This document shows, one piece after another, positions 25,899-35,374 of a stretch of 36,818 nt of DNA. The DNA is from an uncultured Geobacter sp. (GTDB lineage Bacteria; Desulfobacterota; Desulfuromonadia; Geobacterales; Geobacteraceae): positions 1 to 36,818 of the forward strand of contig CAIWTU010000019.1 in the NCBI GenBank assembly GCA_903915655.1, given 5' to 3'. A program made the position numbers and the translations under genes. Each line of letters begins with the position of its first letter. Position 1 is the first letter of the stretch. The notes under the pieces were generated by a model that was not told the origin of the DNA, made no database searches, and saw only the letters and a program-made list of their open reading frames with translations.

Positions 25899-26924
25899 AT
25901 GATGGAAAATCTTTCAGACAGAAGCAGGGTAATCCTGGAAGCAGTTATTGAAGATTACATCAGAACCGCCGAACCGGTAGGGAGTCGTTCGATTAGTCGG
26001 AAGCACACTCTTTCTCCAGCTACGATACGGAACGTAATGTCCGATCTTGAGGAGATGGGTTTTCTTCTCTCTCCCCATACCTCGGCAGGGCGGATTCCCA
26101 CTGACAAGGCTTTCCGGTTTTATGTCGATTCTCTCCTGACGGTGCGTACGATAGAAAAGGAACAGCAGGATCAGATACTGAGCCAGTACAAGCTGCATGG
26201 TAGGGATGTAGCTGAAATTCTAAAGGAAACCAGCCGTATCCTCTCTTCGTTTTCCCATTACATGGGCGTTGTCGTCACCCCCCGCTTTAACGCCACAGTT
26301 TTTCGCCATATGGAATTTGTCAAGCTTGGTGGCAGGACTATTCTGGCGATTCTGGTAGCAATAAACGGAGTCGTGCAGAACAAGATCATAGAAACAGATG
26401 AAGTGATCTCCCCCGAAGAGCTGGTTAGAATGTCGAATTATCTGAACGAACTACTTGAGGGCTTAACCATAGCGGAAGTGAGAAACAGGATTCTGCTGGA
26501 GATGGAGGATGAGAAGGTCCGGTATGACACTATGCTGGCCAGGGCCTTGAATCTTTCAGCGCAAACGCTCGATGAGAACGGGACTGAGGTTTTCATCGAA
26601 GGGCAGTTCAATATCCTCGAACTCCCTGAATTTGCCGACGTGACAAGGATGAAGGATGTCTTTCATGCCTTCGAAGAAAAAAATCAACTGGTAACCCTCC
26701 TGGATCGCTGTATTCAGTCGGAGGGGGTGCACATATTTATCGGAGCCGAGAACTATTTGAGCCGTATGGAAAAGATGAGTGTCATAACCGCACCATACAT
26801 GACCGGCAACAAAACAGTCGGTATTCTAGGAGTGATAGGGCCGACCAGAATGGGATATGACAGGGTAATTCCGATAGTCGATTATACCGCAAAGCTGCTG
26901 AGTAAACTGCTGGATGCGGAATAA
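25899..26924 (+). CDS. hrcA: Heat-inducible transcription repressor HrcA
   Basis: HrcA is the CIRCE-binding repressor, which needs GroEL for folding and so senses free chaperone. The 341-residue protein has an N-terminal winged-helix domain (about 1-75) with EDYIRTAEPVGSRSI and SPATIRNVMSDLEEMGFL, then the GAF-like and dimerisation parts. Two adjacent ATG codons open the gene; the first is listed, and GGGGGAC lies upstream. It heads hrcA-grpE-dnaK-dnaJ, the typical order. Confidence 0.96.
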   Translation: MMENLSDRSRVILEAVIEDYIRTAEPVGSRSISRKHTLSPATIRNVMSDLEEMGFLLSPHTSAGRIPTDKAFRFYVDSLLTVRTIEKEQQDQILSQYKLHGRDVAEILKETSRILSSFSHYMGVVVTPRFNATVFRHMEFVKLGGRTILAILVAINGVVQNKIIETDEVISPEELVRMSNYLNELLEGLTIAEVRNRILLEMEDEKVRYDTMLARALNLSAQTLDENGTEVFIEGQFNILELPEFADVTRMKDVFHAFEEKNQLVTLLDRCIQSEGVHIFIGAENYLSRMEKMSVITAPYMTGNKTVGILGVIGPTRMGYDRVIPIVDYTAKLLSKLLDAE

Positions 26925-26952
26925 TTCGTATTAAATCAAAAGGAGGATGGAC

Positions 26953-27588
26953 GTGGAAAGGAAAAGGCATGGCGCCGAAAAACAAGGCGCCGCTAATATA
27001 GAAAACGTTGAAGCTGCGGCCGGTGAGGAGTCGAAGGAACATGTTGGTGGCGAGGGGTTTCATGCCGTTCCGGATACCGGATCTCCCGGAGAGGAGCCTT
27101 GTTCCGAGATCAAACAGCTGGAGGAGGCGTTGTTGCAGAAGGAGGCCGAGTCCTCAGCGAACTGGGATAAATATCTGCGCGAGCGGGCAGACCTGGAGAA
27201 TTACCGTAAACGTGTGCAGAGGGAGAAGGAAGATCTGCTAAAGTACGGCAACGAGTCTCTGCTTCTGGAGATACTCCCTGCTGTCGACAGTATGGAGATG
27301 GCTCTCTCTCATGCTACCGAAGAGAGTGGTTCGGCAGTTATCGAGGGAGTAACCCTGACATTGACGATGCTTCTTTCGACTCTCAAAAAATTCGGTGCAA
27401 CACCGATGGAGTCGAAAGGGAAGGTTTTCGACCCCGCTTTTCACCAGGCTATGACGCAGGTGGAAAGTAGTGGCTCTGCGCCCAACACCGTTATCGATGA
27501 GTATCAGAAAGGGTATATGCTTAACGATCGACTTTTACGGGCTGCCCTTGTTTCCGTGGCAATGGCGCCGAAAAAAGTTGATCTATAG
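26953..27588 (+). CDS. grpE: Nucleotide exchange factor GrpE
   Basis: GrpE releases ADP from DnaK. The 211-residue protein has an acidic, variable N-terminus, a long helix that ends [20 protein letters not shown] (about 78-97), and the C-terminal beta domain with [10 protein letters not shown] and [18 protein letters not shown] place the start at the GTG at 26953 because AGGAGG (26941-26946) lies 6 bases before it; the ATG at 26947 directly abuts that site and would be too close. The gap from hrcA is 28 bases. Confidence 0.93.
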   Translation: MERKRHGAEKQGAANIENVEAAAGEESKEHVGGEGFHAVPDTGSPGEEPCSEIKQLEEALLQKEAESSANWDKYLRERADLENYRKRVQREKEDLLKYGNESLLLEILPAVDSMEMALSHATEESGSAVIEGVTLTLTMLLSTLKKFGATPMESKGKVFDPAFHQAMTQVESSGSAPNTVIDEYQKGYMLNDRLLRAALVSVAMAPKKVDL

Positions 27589-27661
27589 ACTTTAGCCCCT
27601 TGCTTTTTTGCATTGTAGTTACTACCTTGAAAAAACAGATCCTAAAGGAGGAATGCCAGAT

Positions 27662-29575
27662 ATGAGTAGAGTTATAGGTATTGACCTCGGGACCACGAAC
27701 TCCTGTGTAGCAGTGATGGAGGGTGGGGAACCCGTTGTAATAGCGAATGCGGAGGGTAGCAGGACAACTCCGTCCATGGTTGCTTTTACCGAGAGTGGCG
27801 AGATACTGGTCGGCCAGCAGGCCAAACGGCAGGCGGTAACGAACCCGGAAAACACGCTCTTTGCAATCAAACGATTGATCGGGCGTAAATTTGATACTGA
27901 CGTGGTAAAGAGGGACATTGCCATATCGCCCTTCAAAATCGTCAGGGCCGATAACGGAGATGCCTGGGTAGATGTAAGGGGGAGGAAGTATTCTCCACCG
28001 GAAATCTCGGCGATGGTGCTGCAAAAGATGAAAAAGACTGCTGAGGACTATCTGGGTGAAACGGTAACGGATGCAGTGATCACCGTGCCTGCCTACTTTG
28101 ATGACTCCCAGAGGCAGGCGACCAAAGATGCGGGGAAGATTGCCGGTCTCAACGTGCTCCGCATTATAAACGAGCCTACTGCAGCCGCGCTCGCATATGG
28201 ACTGGATAAAAAGAAGGAAGAAAAAATAGCGGTTTTCGACCTGGGTGGCGGTACCTTCGATATCTCGATCCTGGAGCTGGGTGAAGGGGTTTTTGAGGTG
28301 AAGTCTACGAACGGCGACACCTTCCTGGGTGGCGAGGATTTTGATCAGAAGGTTATCGACTGGATTGCAGATGAATTCAAGAAGGATGCCGGGATCAACC
28401 TGCGAAGCGACAAGATGGCCCTGCAACGCTTGAAAGAGGCTGCGGAAAAGGCCAAGTGCGAGCTTTCCACCTCCCTTGAAACCGATATTAACCTCCCTTT
28501 CATTACCGCCGATGCCTCAGGCCCGAAACATCTCACCATGAAGTTGACAAGGGCCAAGCTTGAAGCCCTCTGTGCCGACCTGATTGAAAGTCTGGTAAGT
28601 CCCTGCCGGACCGCCCTCAGGGATGCAGGCCTTTCCCCGAGCGAAATCGACGAGGTAATTCTGGTCGGTGGAATGACGAGGATGCCGATTGTCCAGAAAA
28701 AAGTGCAGGAGATTTTCGAAAAGGTGCCGAACCGCGGTGTGAATCCCGATGAGGTGGTCGCCGTAGGCGCATCGATACAGGCGGGCGTTCTTCGTGGCGA
28801 AGTCAAGGATGTCCTGCTCCTTGATGTCACTCCACTTTCACTCGGGATTGAAACCCTGGGCGGGGTAATGACCAAGCTTATCGACAAGAATACCACCATT
28901 CCCTGTCGGAAAAGCCAGGTTTTCTCTACTGCCGCCGACAATCAGCCGGCTGTTACGATTCATGTGCTCCAGGGAGAGCGGGAGATGGCGCCGGATAACA
29001 AAACGCTCGGCAATTTTGAGCTGGCCGGTCTCCCCCCTGCGCCACGCGGCGTACCGCAGGTCGAAGTAACCTTTGACATAGATGCCAACGGCATAGTCCA
29101 TGTTTCTGCCAAGGACCTTGGCACTGGCAAGGAGCAGTCGATCCGTATTACTGCATCGTCGGGTCTTTCCAAGGAAGAGATAGACAAGATGGTAAGGGAT
29201 GCGGAAGCCCATTCTGCTGAAGACAAGAAAAGACGGGAGCTGATCGAGAATCGAAACCAGGCTGACAGCCTGATCTACTCGACCGAGAAATCACTCAAGG
29301 AATTCGGAGAGAAGATTGACTCCGCGGAAAAGAAAAAGATAGAAGATGCCGTGGCCGCGCTGAAAAAGACCATGGAGGCTGATAACGCGGAAGCCATCAA
29401 GAAGGGGACCGAAGAATTGACCCAGGCCGCCCATAAGCTCGCCGAGGCGGTCTATGCCAAGGCTGCACCCGATGATGGTTCGGGACAACCGGGCGAACCC
29501 CCCCATGAAGAAGGGGGCAAGGGTGAAAATGTTGTCGAAGCCGAGTTTGAGGAATTAAAAGAAGAGAAGAAATAA
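27662..29575 (+). CDS. dnaK: Chaperone DnaK (Hsp70)
   Basis: DnaK is the ATP-driven Hsp70 that binds hydrophobic stretches of proteins. The 637-residue protein starts [22 protein letters not shown], with the ATPase signatures [16 protein letters not shown] and [11 protein letters not shown], a linker [12 protein letters not shown], the substrate-binding domain and an acidic tail ending [13 protein letters not shown]. The ATG at 27662 gives the conserved N-terminus; AAAGGAGG lies upstream. A longer frame from 27608 would add 18 unrelated residues. Confidence 0.98.
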   Translation: MSRVIGIDLGTTNSCVAVMEGGEPVVIANAEGSRTTPSMVAFTESGEILVGQQAKRQAVTNPENTLFAIKRLIGRKFDTDVVKRDIAISPFKIVRADNGDAWVDVRGRKYSPPEISAMVLQKMKKTAEDYLGETVTDAVITVPAYFDDSQRQATKDAGKIAGLNVLRIINEPTAAALAYGLDKKKEEKIAVFDLGGGTFDISILELGEGVFEVKSTNGDTFLGGEDFDQKVIDWIADEFKKDAGINLRSDKMALQRLKEAAEKAKCELSTSLETDINLPFITADASGPKHLTMKLTRAKLEALCADLIESLVSPCRTALRDAGLSPSEIDEVILVGGMTRMPIVQKKVQEIFEKVPNRGVNPDEVVAVGASIQAGVLRGEVKDVLLLDVTPLSLGIETLGGVMTKLIDKNTTIPCRKSQVFSTAADNQPAVTIHVLQGEREMAPDNKTLGNFELAGLPPAPRGVPQVEVTFDIDANGIVHVSAKDLGTGKEQSIRITASSGLSKEEIDKMVRDAEAHSAEDKKRRELIENRNQADSLIYSTEKSLKEFGEKIDSAEKKKIEDAVAALKKTMEADNAEAIKKGTEELTQAAHKLAEAVYAKAAPDDGSGQPGEPPHEEGGKGENVVEAEFEELKEEKK

Positions 29576-29604
29576 AATATATTCGGGCTGGTGGCCTGGT
29601 GGCT

Positions 29605-29664
29605 AAAGGCTAAAGGTTAAGGGGTCGGTCAAGTGGTTATTGATTCCTTCAACCGTTAGCCTTT
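29605..29664. repeat. Long-loop inverted repeat in the dnaK-dnaJ gap
   Basis: AAAGGCTAAAGGTTAA (29605-29620) pairs with the complement of 29648-29664 (AAAGGCTAACGGTTGAA) at 14 of 16 positions. The 27-base loop and lack of a U-tract argue against a terminator. The left arm also contains a tandem GGCTAAAGGCTAAAGG. It could be a remnant of a dispersed repeat or tune dnaJ expression. Confidence 0.45.
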
Positions 29665-29687
29665 TGCCATTTGCAAAGGGACATATT

Positions 29688-30803
29688 TTGGCAAACGGTG
29701 AAAAACGCGATTATTATGAGGTTCTTGGCGTACACAGGAATGCATCGGAGACGGAGATAAAGAAGGCTTACCGCAAGCATGCCCTTCGTTATCATCCGGA
29801 CAAGAATCCTGGCGACAAGCAGTCCGAGGAAATGTTCAAGGAAGCAGGGGAAGCATATGAGGTGCTTTCCGATGCGCAGAAAAGGGCACAGTACGATCAA
29901 TTCGGACATGCGGGTGTGGGGTCGGGCGGCTTCTCCTCTGGCCCTGGCTTTGGGGCCGGATCTCCATTCGGCGATATTTTCAGTGATATTTTCGGGGATA
30001 TCTTCGGCGGACAGCAGAGGGGACGGGGGAAGCGAGGCGATGACCTGCTGTACAATCTGGAAATCAGTTTCGAGGAAGCTGCCTTCGGCGTAGAATCAAA
30101 GATCGATGTCCCTTATAACAAGCGCTGCGGCACCTGTGGTGGCAGCGGCGCTAAACCCGGCACTGACCCGAAGGTCTGTCCGACCTGCCGTGGTGCCGGC
30201 CAGGTAAGATTTCAGCAGGGCTATTTCAGTATGAGCCGAACCTGCAGTCAGTGTGGCGGCGAGGGGCGGGTTGTCGAGAGTCCTTGTCCCGACTGCCGTG
30301 GTGCGGGGAGCACAAAGGACCAGAAGACTATCCCTGTGAAAATTCCTGCTGGAGTGGAGACAGGCAACAGGCTGAAGCTGGGAGGTGAAGGCGGCCAGGG
30401 GACAAAGGGTGGACAAAACGGTGATCTGTACGTGGCGATAAGCGTCCGCAGGCATTCCGTCTTTACCCGGGAAGGGAACGATGTGTTATGCGAGCTTCCC
30501 ATAAGTTTCGCCCAGGCGGCGATGGGATGCGAGTTGGATGTTCCTACCCTGGAAGGGAGCGTACCTCTTAAAATTCCGGAAGGGACCCAGTCAGGAAAGG
30601 TTTTCAGGTTGCGCGACAAAGGTATACCGGCGTTGCAAGGTTATGGCCGGGGCGATCAGCGGATAATAATAAGGGTCGAAACCCCGGTCAACCTGAATAA
30701 GCGTCAGAAAGAACTTCTGGAGGAATTTGCTGCGATAAGTGGCGAAGAATTTCATCCCCTGAGGAAAAATTTTTTTAAAAAAGTAATGGACATAATCAGC
30801 TGA
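29688..30803 (+). CDS. dnaJ: Chaperone DnaJ (Hsp40)
   Basis: DnaJ stimulates the DnaK ATPase and delivers substrates. The 371-residue protein has a J domain (about 6-70) with the HPD motif in YHPDKNPGD, a Gly/Phe-rich part, four CxxCxGxG zinc motifs ([32 protein letters not shown]) and the C-terminal peptide-binding domains. The start is taken as the TTG at 29688: it gives [14 protein letters not shown] directly and has AAAGGG 7 bases upstream. A longer frame from 29640 would add 16 residues without similarity to DnaJ. Confidence 0.95.
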   Translation: MANGEKRDYYEVLGVHRNASETEIKKAYRKHALRYHPDKNPGDKQSEEMFKEAGEAYEVLSDAQKRAQYDQFGHAGVGSGGFSSGPGFGAGSPFGDIFSDIFGDIFGGQQRGRGKRGDDLLYNLEISFEEAAFGVESKIDVPYNKRCGTCGGSGAKPGTDPKVCPTCRGAGQVRFQQGYFSMSRTCSQCGGEGRVVESPCPDCRGAGSTKDQKTIPVKIPAGVETGNRLKLGGEGGQGTKGGQNGDLYVAISVRRHSVFTREGNDVLCELPISFAQAAMGCELDVPTLEGSVPLKIPEGTQSGKVFRLRDKGIPALQGYGRGDQRIIIRVETPVNLNKRQKELLEEFAAISGEEFHPLRKNFFKKVMDIIS

Positions 30804-30812
30804 GAGGTCATT

Positions 30813-30835
30813 GCCCCCCTCCGTAGGGGGGCTTT
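30813..30835 (+). terminator. Hairpin terminator after dnaJ
   Basis: Perfect 8-base arms GCCCCCCT and AGGGGGGC enclose CCGT and are followed by a short TTT. The stem is very stable though the U-tract is short. Confidence 0.65.
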
Positions 30836-30858
30836 CCACTCTGACCAAGGATAATTCC

Positions 30859-31455
30859 ATGCACAACTATTTCTGTCTGTTGCTGCAACGCTCCCTGATG
30901 CCGTCTCGTGCAGTGGCGGGGCTTCTGGTTCCCCTGATTCTACTCCTTTCCGCCGCTTTTGCTCCAGTTTCAGCTTTCAACGGTTGCGTCGAAACTGTTG
31001 CCCTCCTAAAAAACCGGGAGTACCCGCAGATCCTCCTTAAAGAAATAAGAGGCGCCAGGAAGGAGGTCATCTTTTCCTTTTATCTGTTCAAGATCGGCCC
31101 GTTACCCGGTAATCAACCCCGCAGGATTGCAGAAGAACTCATAAGCGCAAGGAATCGTGGCGTTGCCGTAACCGTGATCCTTGAACGGTCGGATAAGAAG
31201 GATGATCCGCTCAATGTCGAGAACAATAAAACTGCGGCGCTGCTGTCACAAAATGGAATCAAAGTACTCTTTGACTCCCCCGGCATAACCACCCACACAA
31301 AGGCTGTCCTGATCGATAACCGGTATGTCTTTATCGGCAGCCACAATCTTACCCAGAGCGCGCTGCAATATAACAACGAGCTTTCCGTGCGCATCGATTC
31401 GCCGGCCATGGCCGAGGAAATACGGAGCTACCTCAACCGGTTTACGACCCGTTAA
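30859..31455 (+). CDS. Secreted single-HKD phospholipase D-like protein
   Basis: The 198-residue protein starts with a hydrophobic leader ending near APVSA (about residue 37), so it is likely exported. It has one HKD motif, HTKAVLIDNRYVFIGSHNL, with H, K and D in the H-x-K-x4-D spacing and the following G-S-x-N. Single-HKD proteins of the PLD superfamily act as dimers and include the Nuc-type nucleases as well as lipid-modifying enzymes. The short length fits a Nuc-like enzyme, but the substrate is unknown. AAGGA lies upstream of the ATG. It stands alone, 55 bases after dnaJ. Confidence 0.8.
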   Translation: MHNYFCLLLQRSLMPSRAVAGLLVPLILLLSAAFAPVSAFNGCVETVALLKNREYPQILLKEIRGARKEVIFSFYLFKIGPLPGNQPRRIAEELISARNRGVAVTVILERSDKKDDPLNVENNKTAALLSQNGIKVLFDSPGITTHTKAVLIDNRYVFIGSHNLTQSALQYNNELSVRIDSPAMAEEIRSYLNRFTTR

Positions 31456-31626
31456 CCTTGCCACTTCAATTGATAGAGCTGATCAAGGCAATCAAACCCC
31501 TTTGGCAGGCATACGGTCTCGCAGTCACTGAGTCCCTTTGGGTCTAAAGAGTGCCGGCAGAGATAAAATTCTTCGACGTTTGAGGGCCCGGATATCCCCC
31601 CGTAAGGTCGAAGGCAATAGTGTCTG

Positions 31627-32679
31627 TTACCTCAAGCTCAGGTAATTCCCCTGCTGCTCCATTTTTACGACGTACCGCCCCCCTTTTGTGCCGATCTCCG
31701 TTCCGAGTGGCTTTGACAGCACGTTCATCTGCCGGATGACATCAAGCCCCTGTTTGCCCTGAAAAATTTGTGGCTGAAAGTGGACCCGGCTGTTCAGGAC
31801 GTCGAGGGGAATAAGCTCAACCTCTCTGATCCCTTTGTCGAGGATGATCCTGGCTATGGCGCTGGTTCTTGAGTTCGGACTCGTGCTGCCGAAGGCAAAA
31901 TTGCCGAGACTGTAGAAAATAATCCCCTTTTTATAACGTTCTACCCCCTGAAGGACATGGGGATGGTGGCCTATGACGATGTCGGCGCCGGCGTCGATTG
32001 CCTGATGCGCTGCAAGAAGTTGATATGCCTTGGGAGTCGCCGACTTTTCCGCTCCCCAGTGAAAGGATACCACCACATAATCGGCACGACGTTTCGCATT
32101 TATTATATCTTCCCTGTAGTGGGCAGCAAGACCGGATGCGGTGCCGGCCCTATCAGCTCTTGCATAAAACTCCTCTGGAAGTGTCAATGAGTAAGCAAGA
32201 AAAGCTATTTTACTGTTTTTCACCAGGAGCAGGGCCGGTTTCCTGGCTGAAACCAGGTCGTTGCCCGCTCCGGCATAAAGGATCTTCTCTCTGTCCAGAT
32301 GAGACAATGTCTCATGTAGACCTTTGGCGCCGAAATCAAGCATGTGATTGTTGGCGAGTGTGAGGACTGAAAAGCCGGCGCGTTTGAGCGCGGCGGCAGC
32401 TTTTGGCCTGGCCTTGAAGCGAAATTTTTTCCCGGTGAATTCTGAACCATGCTCGGTTATCGGCGACTCGAGGTTCCCAACGTTTATATCGGCGCTGTTT
32501 AATTCGTCTCTGGTTGCGGCAAAGGGGTAGTCATAACCCATCCGGGCAAAGGTTCGGGCGCTGCTGCCGGCGAGCATGATGTCACCAACGGCGTTAATGA
32601 TGATCTGCCGGGCAGAGGCAGGAAAAGCAATGGCATGACAGAAGAAGAGGCAAAACAGTGCGGTTTTGAATAAAGGCAT
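31627..32679 (-). CDS. CapA-family protein (PGA_cap metallophosphoesterase fold)
   Basis: The 350-residue protein has a signal peptide ending near PASARQ (about residue 24) and then the family sequence INAVGDIMLAGS, NVGNLESPITEHG, LTLANNHMLDFG and VVSFHWGAEK, all typical of CapA/PgsA-like proteins. Members take part in poly-gamma-glutamate capsule synthesis, yet most bacterial homologues have no known role. No capB, capC or other capsule genes are near, so a general metallophosphoesterase-like role is as likely. GGAGGT precedes the start. Confidence 0.85.
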   Translation of the reverse strand: MPLFKTALFCLFFCHAIAFPASARQIIINAVGDIMLAGSSARTFARMGYDYPFAATRDELNSADINVGNLESPITEHGSEFTGKKFRFKARPKAAAALKRAGFSVLTLANNHMLDFGAKGLHETLSHLDREKILYAGAGNDLVSARKPALLLVKNSKIAFLAYSLTLPEEFYARADRAGTASGLAAHYREDIINAKRRADYVVVSFHWGAEKSATPKAYQLLAAHQAIDAGADIVIGHHPHVLQGVERYKKGIIFYSLGNFAFGSTSPNSRTSAIARIILDKGIREVELIPLDVLNSRVHFQPQIFQGKQGLDVIRQMNVLSKPLGTEIGTKGGRYVVKMEQQGNYLSLR

Positions 32680-32696
32680 CGGACCTCCTGTACTTT

Positions 32697-32715
32697 TACC
32701 GAGTATACCTCGGTA
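32697..32715. promoter_or_regulatory. Palindrome TACCGAG-N5-CTCGGTA upstream of capA-like gene
   Basis: Perfect 7-base arms surround TATAC. On the minus strand the centre contains TATACT, a 5-of-6 match to a -10 box for the capA-like gene, so the palindrome could be an operator over that promoter. A -35 box is not clear. Confidence 0.4.
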
Positions 32716-32738
32716 TTTAATCGAAAAAGATTGACTAA

Positions 32739-32766
32739 TTGACCTCCAAATGCTACAAGGTATAGC
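32739..32766 (+). promoter_or_regulatory. Candidate promoter for serS
   Basis: TTGACC (32739-32744), a 16-base spacer and TATAGC (32761-32766) are found, 31 bases before the serS ATG. Confidence 0.4.
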
Positions 32767-32797
32767 TTTCTTTGAATCAATGTAAAGGCTTTTTGCT

Positions 32798-34066
32798 ATG
32801 CTCGATGTAAAATATATCCGTGAAAACCTCGAAAAGGTTGAAAGTCAACTCAAAAAGCGGGGAGAAAACGTCAATCTCAGCAGCTTCCGGGAATTTGATT
32901 CGCGTCGTCGTGAGCTCCTGCAGGAGGGCGAATCTTTGAAGGCCCTTCGCAACAAGGTTTCCGAAGAGATAAGCCGGATCAGCGACAAGAGCCAGGTTCA
33001 GGACCGTATAGCGGAGATGCGGGAGGTTTCCCGGAAAATAAAAAGCATAGATGACGATTTGAGAGACGTCGAGGAGAATTTTCAGTCGTATCTCCTGACT
33101 ATTCCCAATATTCCTCATTCAACGACCCCAGTTGGCGTTTCCGAAGCCGACAATGTCGAAATCAAAAAGTGGGGCAAAATTCCGGAGTATCCCTTTGCCC
33201 CCAGACCACACTGGGAAATAGGCGAGTCGCTTGATATTCTCGACTTCGAACGGGGTGCACGGATAACCGGCACACGTTTTACCCTTTACAAGGGGGTCGG
33301 GGCCAGACTGGAGCGGGCGCTGATAAATTTCATGCTCGACCTTCACACCGATCGGCATAATTATGTTGAAATGCTTCCCCCCTTTATGGTAAACAGGGAG
33401 AGCATGACGGCCACCGGGCAGTTGCCGAAATTTGAGGATGACCTCTTTCATCTGGAAGGGGTTGATTATTTTCTCATTCCCACTGCAGAGGTCCCGATAA
33501 CCAACATTCACCGCGGTGAAATAGTGAAGGGATCGGACCTGCCGATCCGTTATGCGGCGTATACCCCCTGTTTCAGGAAAGAGGCCGGCTCCCACGGAAA
33601 AGACACCCGCGGGCTTATTCGCCAGCATCAGTTCAACAAGGTAGAGTTGGTGAAGTTTGTGCGCCCTACCGACTCATATCTGGAACTGGATCTTTTGTTG
33701 GCGGATGCTGAGCAGGTTCTTCAAATTTTGGGTCTCCCTTACCGGGTTATTGACCTCTGTACCGCCGACCTCGGTTTTTCGGCGACAAAAACCTTTGATA
33801 TTGAAGTCTGGTTGCCGGGGCAGAATACCTACAGGGAGATATCCTCCTGCAGTAATTTTGGGGATTTTCAGGCACGTAGAGCCTCAATCCGCTTTCGTGA
33901 CGGAGAACAGGCCAAGCCTGCATACATACATACCCTGAATGGTTCCGGCCTTGCCGTAGGAAGGACGGTGGTCGCGATACTGGAGAACTATCAGCAGGCA
34001 GACGGTTCTGTGCTGATTCCCGATGCACTCCATTCCTATATGGGTGGGTTGAAAAAAATAGGCTAG
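32798..34066 (+). CDS. serS: Seryl-tRNA synthetase
   Basis: SerS charges tRNA-Ser (and tRNA-Sec) with serine. The 422-residue class II enzyme has an N-terminal coiled-coil arm for the long variable loop of tRNA-Ser (about 30-100), motif 2 in [17 protein letters not shown], and motif 3 in [18 protein letters not shown]. The length is normal. Directly downstream, separated by only 6 bases, lies a tRNA-Ser gene, and a second follows. Confidence 0.97.
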   Translation: MLDVKYIRENLEKVESQLKKRGENVNLSSFREFDSRRRELLQEGESLKALRNKVSEEISRISDKSQVQDRIAEMREVSRKIKSIDDDLRDVEENFQSYLLTIPNIPHSTTPVGVSEADNVEIKKWGKIPEYPFAPRPHWEIGESLDILDFERGARITGTRFTLYKGVGARLERALINFMLDLHTDRHNYVEMLPPFMVNRESMTATGQLPKFEDDLFHLEGVDYFLIPTAEVPITNIHRGEIVKGSDLPIRYAAYTPCFRKEAGSHGKDTRGLIRQHQFNKVELVKFVRPTDSYLELDLLLADAEQVLQILGLPYRVIDLCTADLGFSATKTFDIEVWLPGQNTYREISSCSNFGDFQARRASIRFRDGEQAKPAYIHTLNGSGLAVGRTVVAILENYQQADGSVLIPDALHSYMGGLKKIG

Positions 34067-34072
34067 TATTTT

Positions 34073-34158
34073 GGAGGGATGGCCGAGTGGCTTAAGGCGG
34101 CGGTCTTGAAAACCGTTGAACGAAAGTTCCGTGGGTTCAAATCCTACTCCCTCCGCCA
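34073..34158 (+). tRNA. tRNA-Ser (anticodon TGA)
   Basis: A cloverleaf with acceptor arms GGAGGGA (34073-34079) and TCCCTCC (34148-34154), discriminator G and an encoded CCA. The anticodon loop CTTGAAA reads TGA. The long variable arm typical of class II tRNAs is present. The T loop sequence is GGTTCAAATCC. Confidence 0.96.
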
Positions 34159-34231
34159 TAATAATCAGGCTCTAGCGGTTAAGCACCAGGATGTTTTGTC
34201 CGTTATCGCTAGGAGCTATGTACTGTTTTTA

Positions 34232-34324
34232 GGAGAGATGGCCGAGTCGGCCGAAGGCGCTCGCCTGCTAAGCGAGTATACTGGGAAACCGGTATCGAGG
34301 GTTCGAATCCCTCTCTCTCCGCCA
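34232..34324 (+). tRNA. tRNA-Ser (anticodon GCT)
   Basis: Acceptor arms GGAGAGA (34232-34238) and TCTCTCC (34314-34320), then G and an encoded CCA. The anticodon loop, CTGCTAA, reads GCT. The long variable arm marks a serine tRNA, and GGTTCGAATCC forms the T arm. Confidence 0.96.
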
Positions 34325-34369
34325 TTTATCAGCTTGAGTGTCTGAACAGGCAAACGCCCCGGAGGTCTA

Positions 34370-34867
34370 ATGAAATACCTGTTAAAGGCATTTCTCATGC
34401 TCCCGTTTTTGCTTACTGCATTGACCGGATGTAAAGAGATGCAGGGAGGGCCTGAAGGCGCGGTTTCTCCCCCCCACGGGATGGGTGCCAAAAAGAATTT
34501 ACCGGTTGTTGTCCCTGATTCGGTAAAGGGAAAATGGAAAGCTGTCAAGATTACCGTTACTGAAAAGGGGGGTAACAGGAGCGTCGAGTATCAGGTACCG
34601 ATCGGTTCGGGGTTTGTCATCCCCGGCGCAGGACTGGTTCTGACCGTGGATGCATTCCTGCCGGAATTTTCAATGACGGGGACCAGTCTGACTTCTGTCT
34701 CAAACGAACCGAAAAACCCGGCAGCTCAGGTGAAAATTACTGAAGCCGGCAAGGAAGTCTTCAGGGGATGGCTTTTTGCAAATTTTCCGTCGGTACATGC
34801 TTTTGACCATCCAAAATACAGTGTTACACTTGTCAGTGGTGTCCCTGCCGGCCAGGGTACGCTTTAA
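34370..34867 (+). CDS. DUF2155-family lipoprotein of unknown function
   Basis: The 165-residue protein has a signal peptide with the lipobox LTGC (Cys21), a short linker and a beta-rich domain. The C-terminal EVFRGWLFANFPSVHAFDHP matches the conserved G-W-x-F-A...A-x-x-H-P block of DUF2155 proteins. The function is unknown. It lies between tRNA genes: tRNA-Ser upstream and tRNA-Arg 5 bases after its stop. GGAGG precedes the ATG. Confidence 0.75.
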   Translation: MKYLLKAFLMLPFLLTALTGCKEMQGGPEGAVSPPHGMGAKKNLPVVVPDSVKGKWKAVKITVTEKGGNRSVEYQVPIGSGFVIPGAGLVLTVDAFLPEFSMTGTSLTSVSNEPKNPAAQVKITEAGKEVFRGWLFANFPSVHAFDHPKYSVTLVSGVPAGQGTL

Positions 34868-34872
34868 CGAAT

Positions 34873-34949
34873 GCGCTCGTAGCTCAGCTGGATAGAGCAA
34901 CGGACTACGAATCCGTAGGTCGGGGGTTCGAATCCCTCCGAGCGCGCCA
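34873..34949 (+). tRNA. tRNA-Arg (anticodon ACG)
   Basis: Acceptor arms GCGCTCG (34873-34879) and CGAGCGC (34939-34945), then G and an encoded CCA. The anticodon loop CTACGAA reads ACG, whose first base is normally modified to inosine. T arm: GGGTTCGAATCCC. Downstream lies accessory DNA. Confidence 0.97.
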
Positions 34950-34950
34950 T

Positions 34951-34996
34951 AAACAACAAGGGGGTTACAGTTCATGCTGTAGCCCCTTTGTTGTTT
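34951..34996 (+). terminator. Strong terminator after tRNA-Arg
   Basis: Two 20-base arms pair along their whole length with two G-U wobbles and a 6-base loop (TTCATG); the right arm ends in TTTGTTGTTT. It begins just after the tRNA CCA end. Confidence 0.9.
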
Positions 34997-35086
34997 CTCG
35001 TTGTCATGTTTTACTGACATATGCCGTGTGAAGCGGCAGTTATTAAACGAGTTGACGTTACAAGTCAAATCGTATATACAAAAAAC

Positions 35087-35374
35087 ATGATCTACGAATG
35101 GGATAGTAACAAGCGGTTGAAAAACTTCGAAAAGCATGGATACGACCTTGCCGATGGGCAGCTTGTTTAGGAGTCTCCAAAAAAGATCACAGTTGAAAGT
35201 CCCCGACCTCATGAGCGCCGCTGGCTAGATATTGCCGAAGTTGGCGGCGAACTGGTAACCCTTACTCTTGCCTATGCGTTACGCGGAGAGGCAGTTCGCT
35301 GTTTCTCGCTACGGAAGGCAAGTCGTAAAGAAAGGAGCCTTTACTATGAGCAAAATAGTCAGAAAAACCTCTAA
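35087..35374 (+). pseudogene. brnT: brnT toxin gene with in-frame stop codon
   Basis: BrnT is a RelE-fold ribonuclease toxin inactivated by BrnA. Reading from ATG 35087 gives MIYEWDSNKRLKNFEKHGYD, the classic BrnT start, to residue 27. Codon 28 is TAG (35168-35170). The same frame then continues with ERRWLDIAE, CFSLRKASRKERSLYYEQ and a stop at 35372-35374, the typical end of BrnT. The single nonsense change leaves all later sequence intact, so it is a recent loss or a sequencing error. The last 29 bases overlap brnA. The reading is not frame-shifted, which supports a point mutation. Confidence 0.85.

Noticed and set aside
34951-34996. Possible attachment-site repeat after tRNA-Arg
   Set aside because: The symmetric sequence is a terminator hairpin; it does not repeat the tRNA end.
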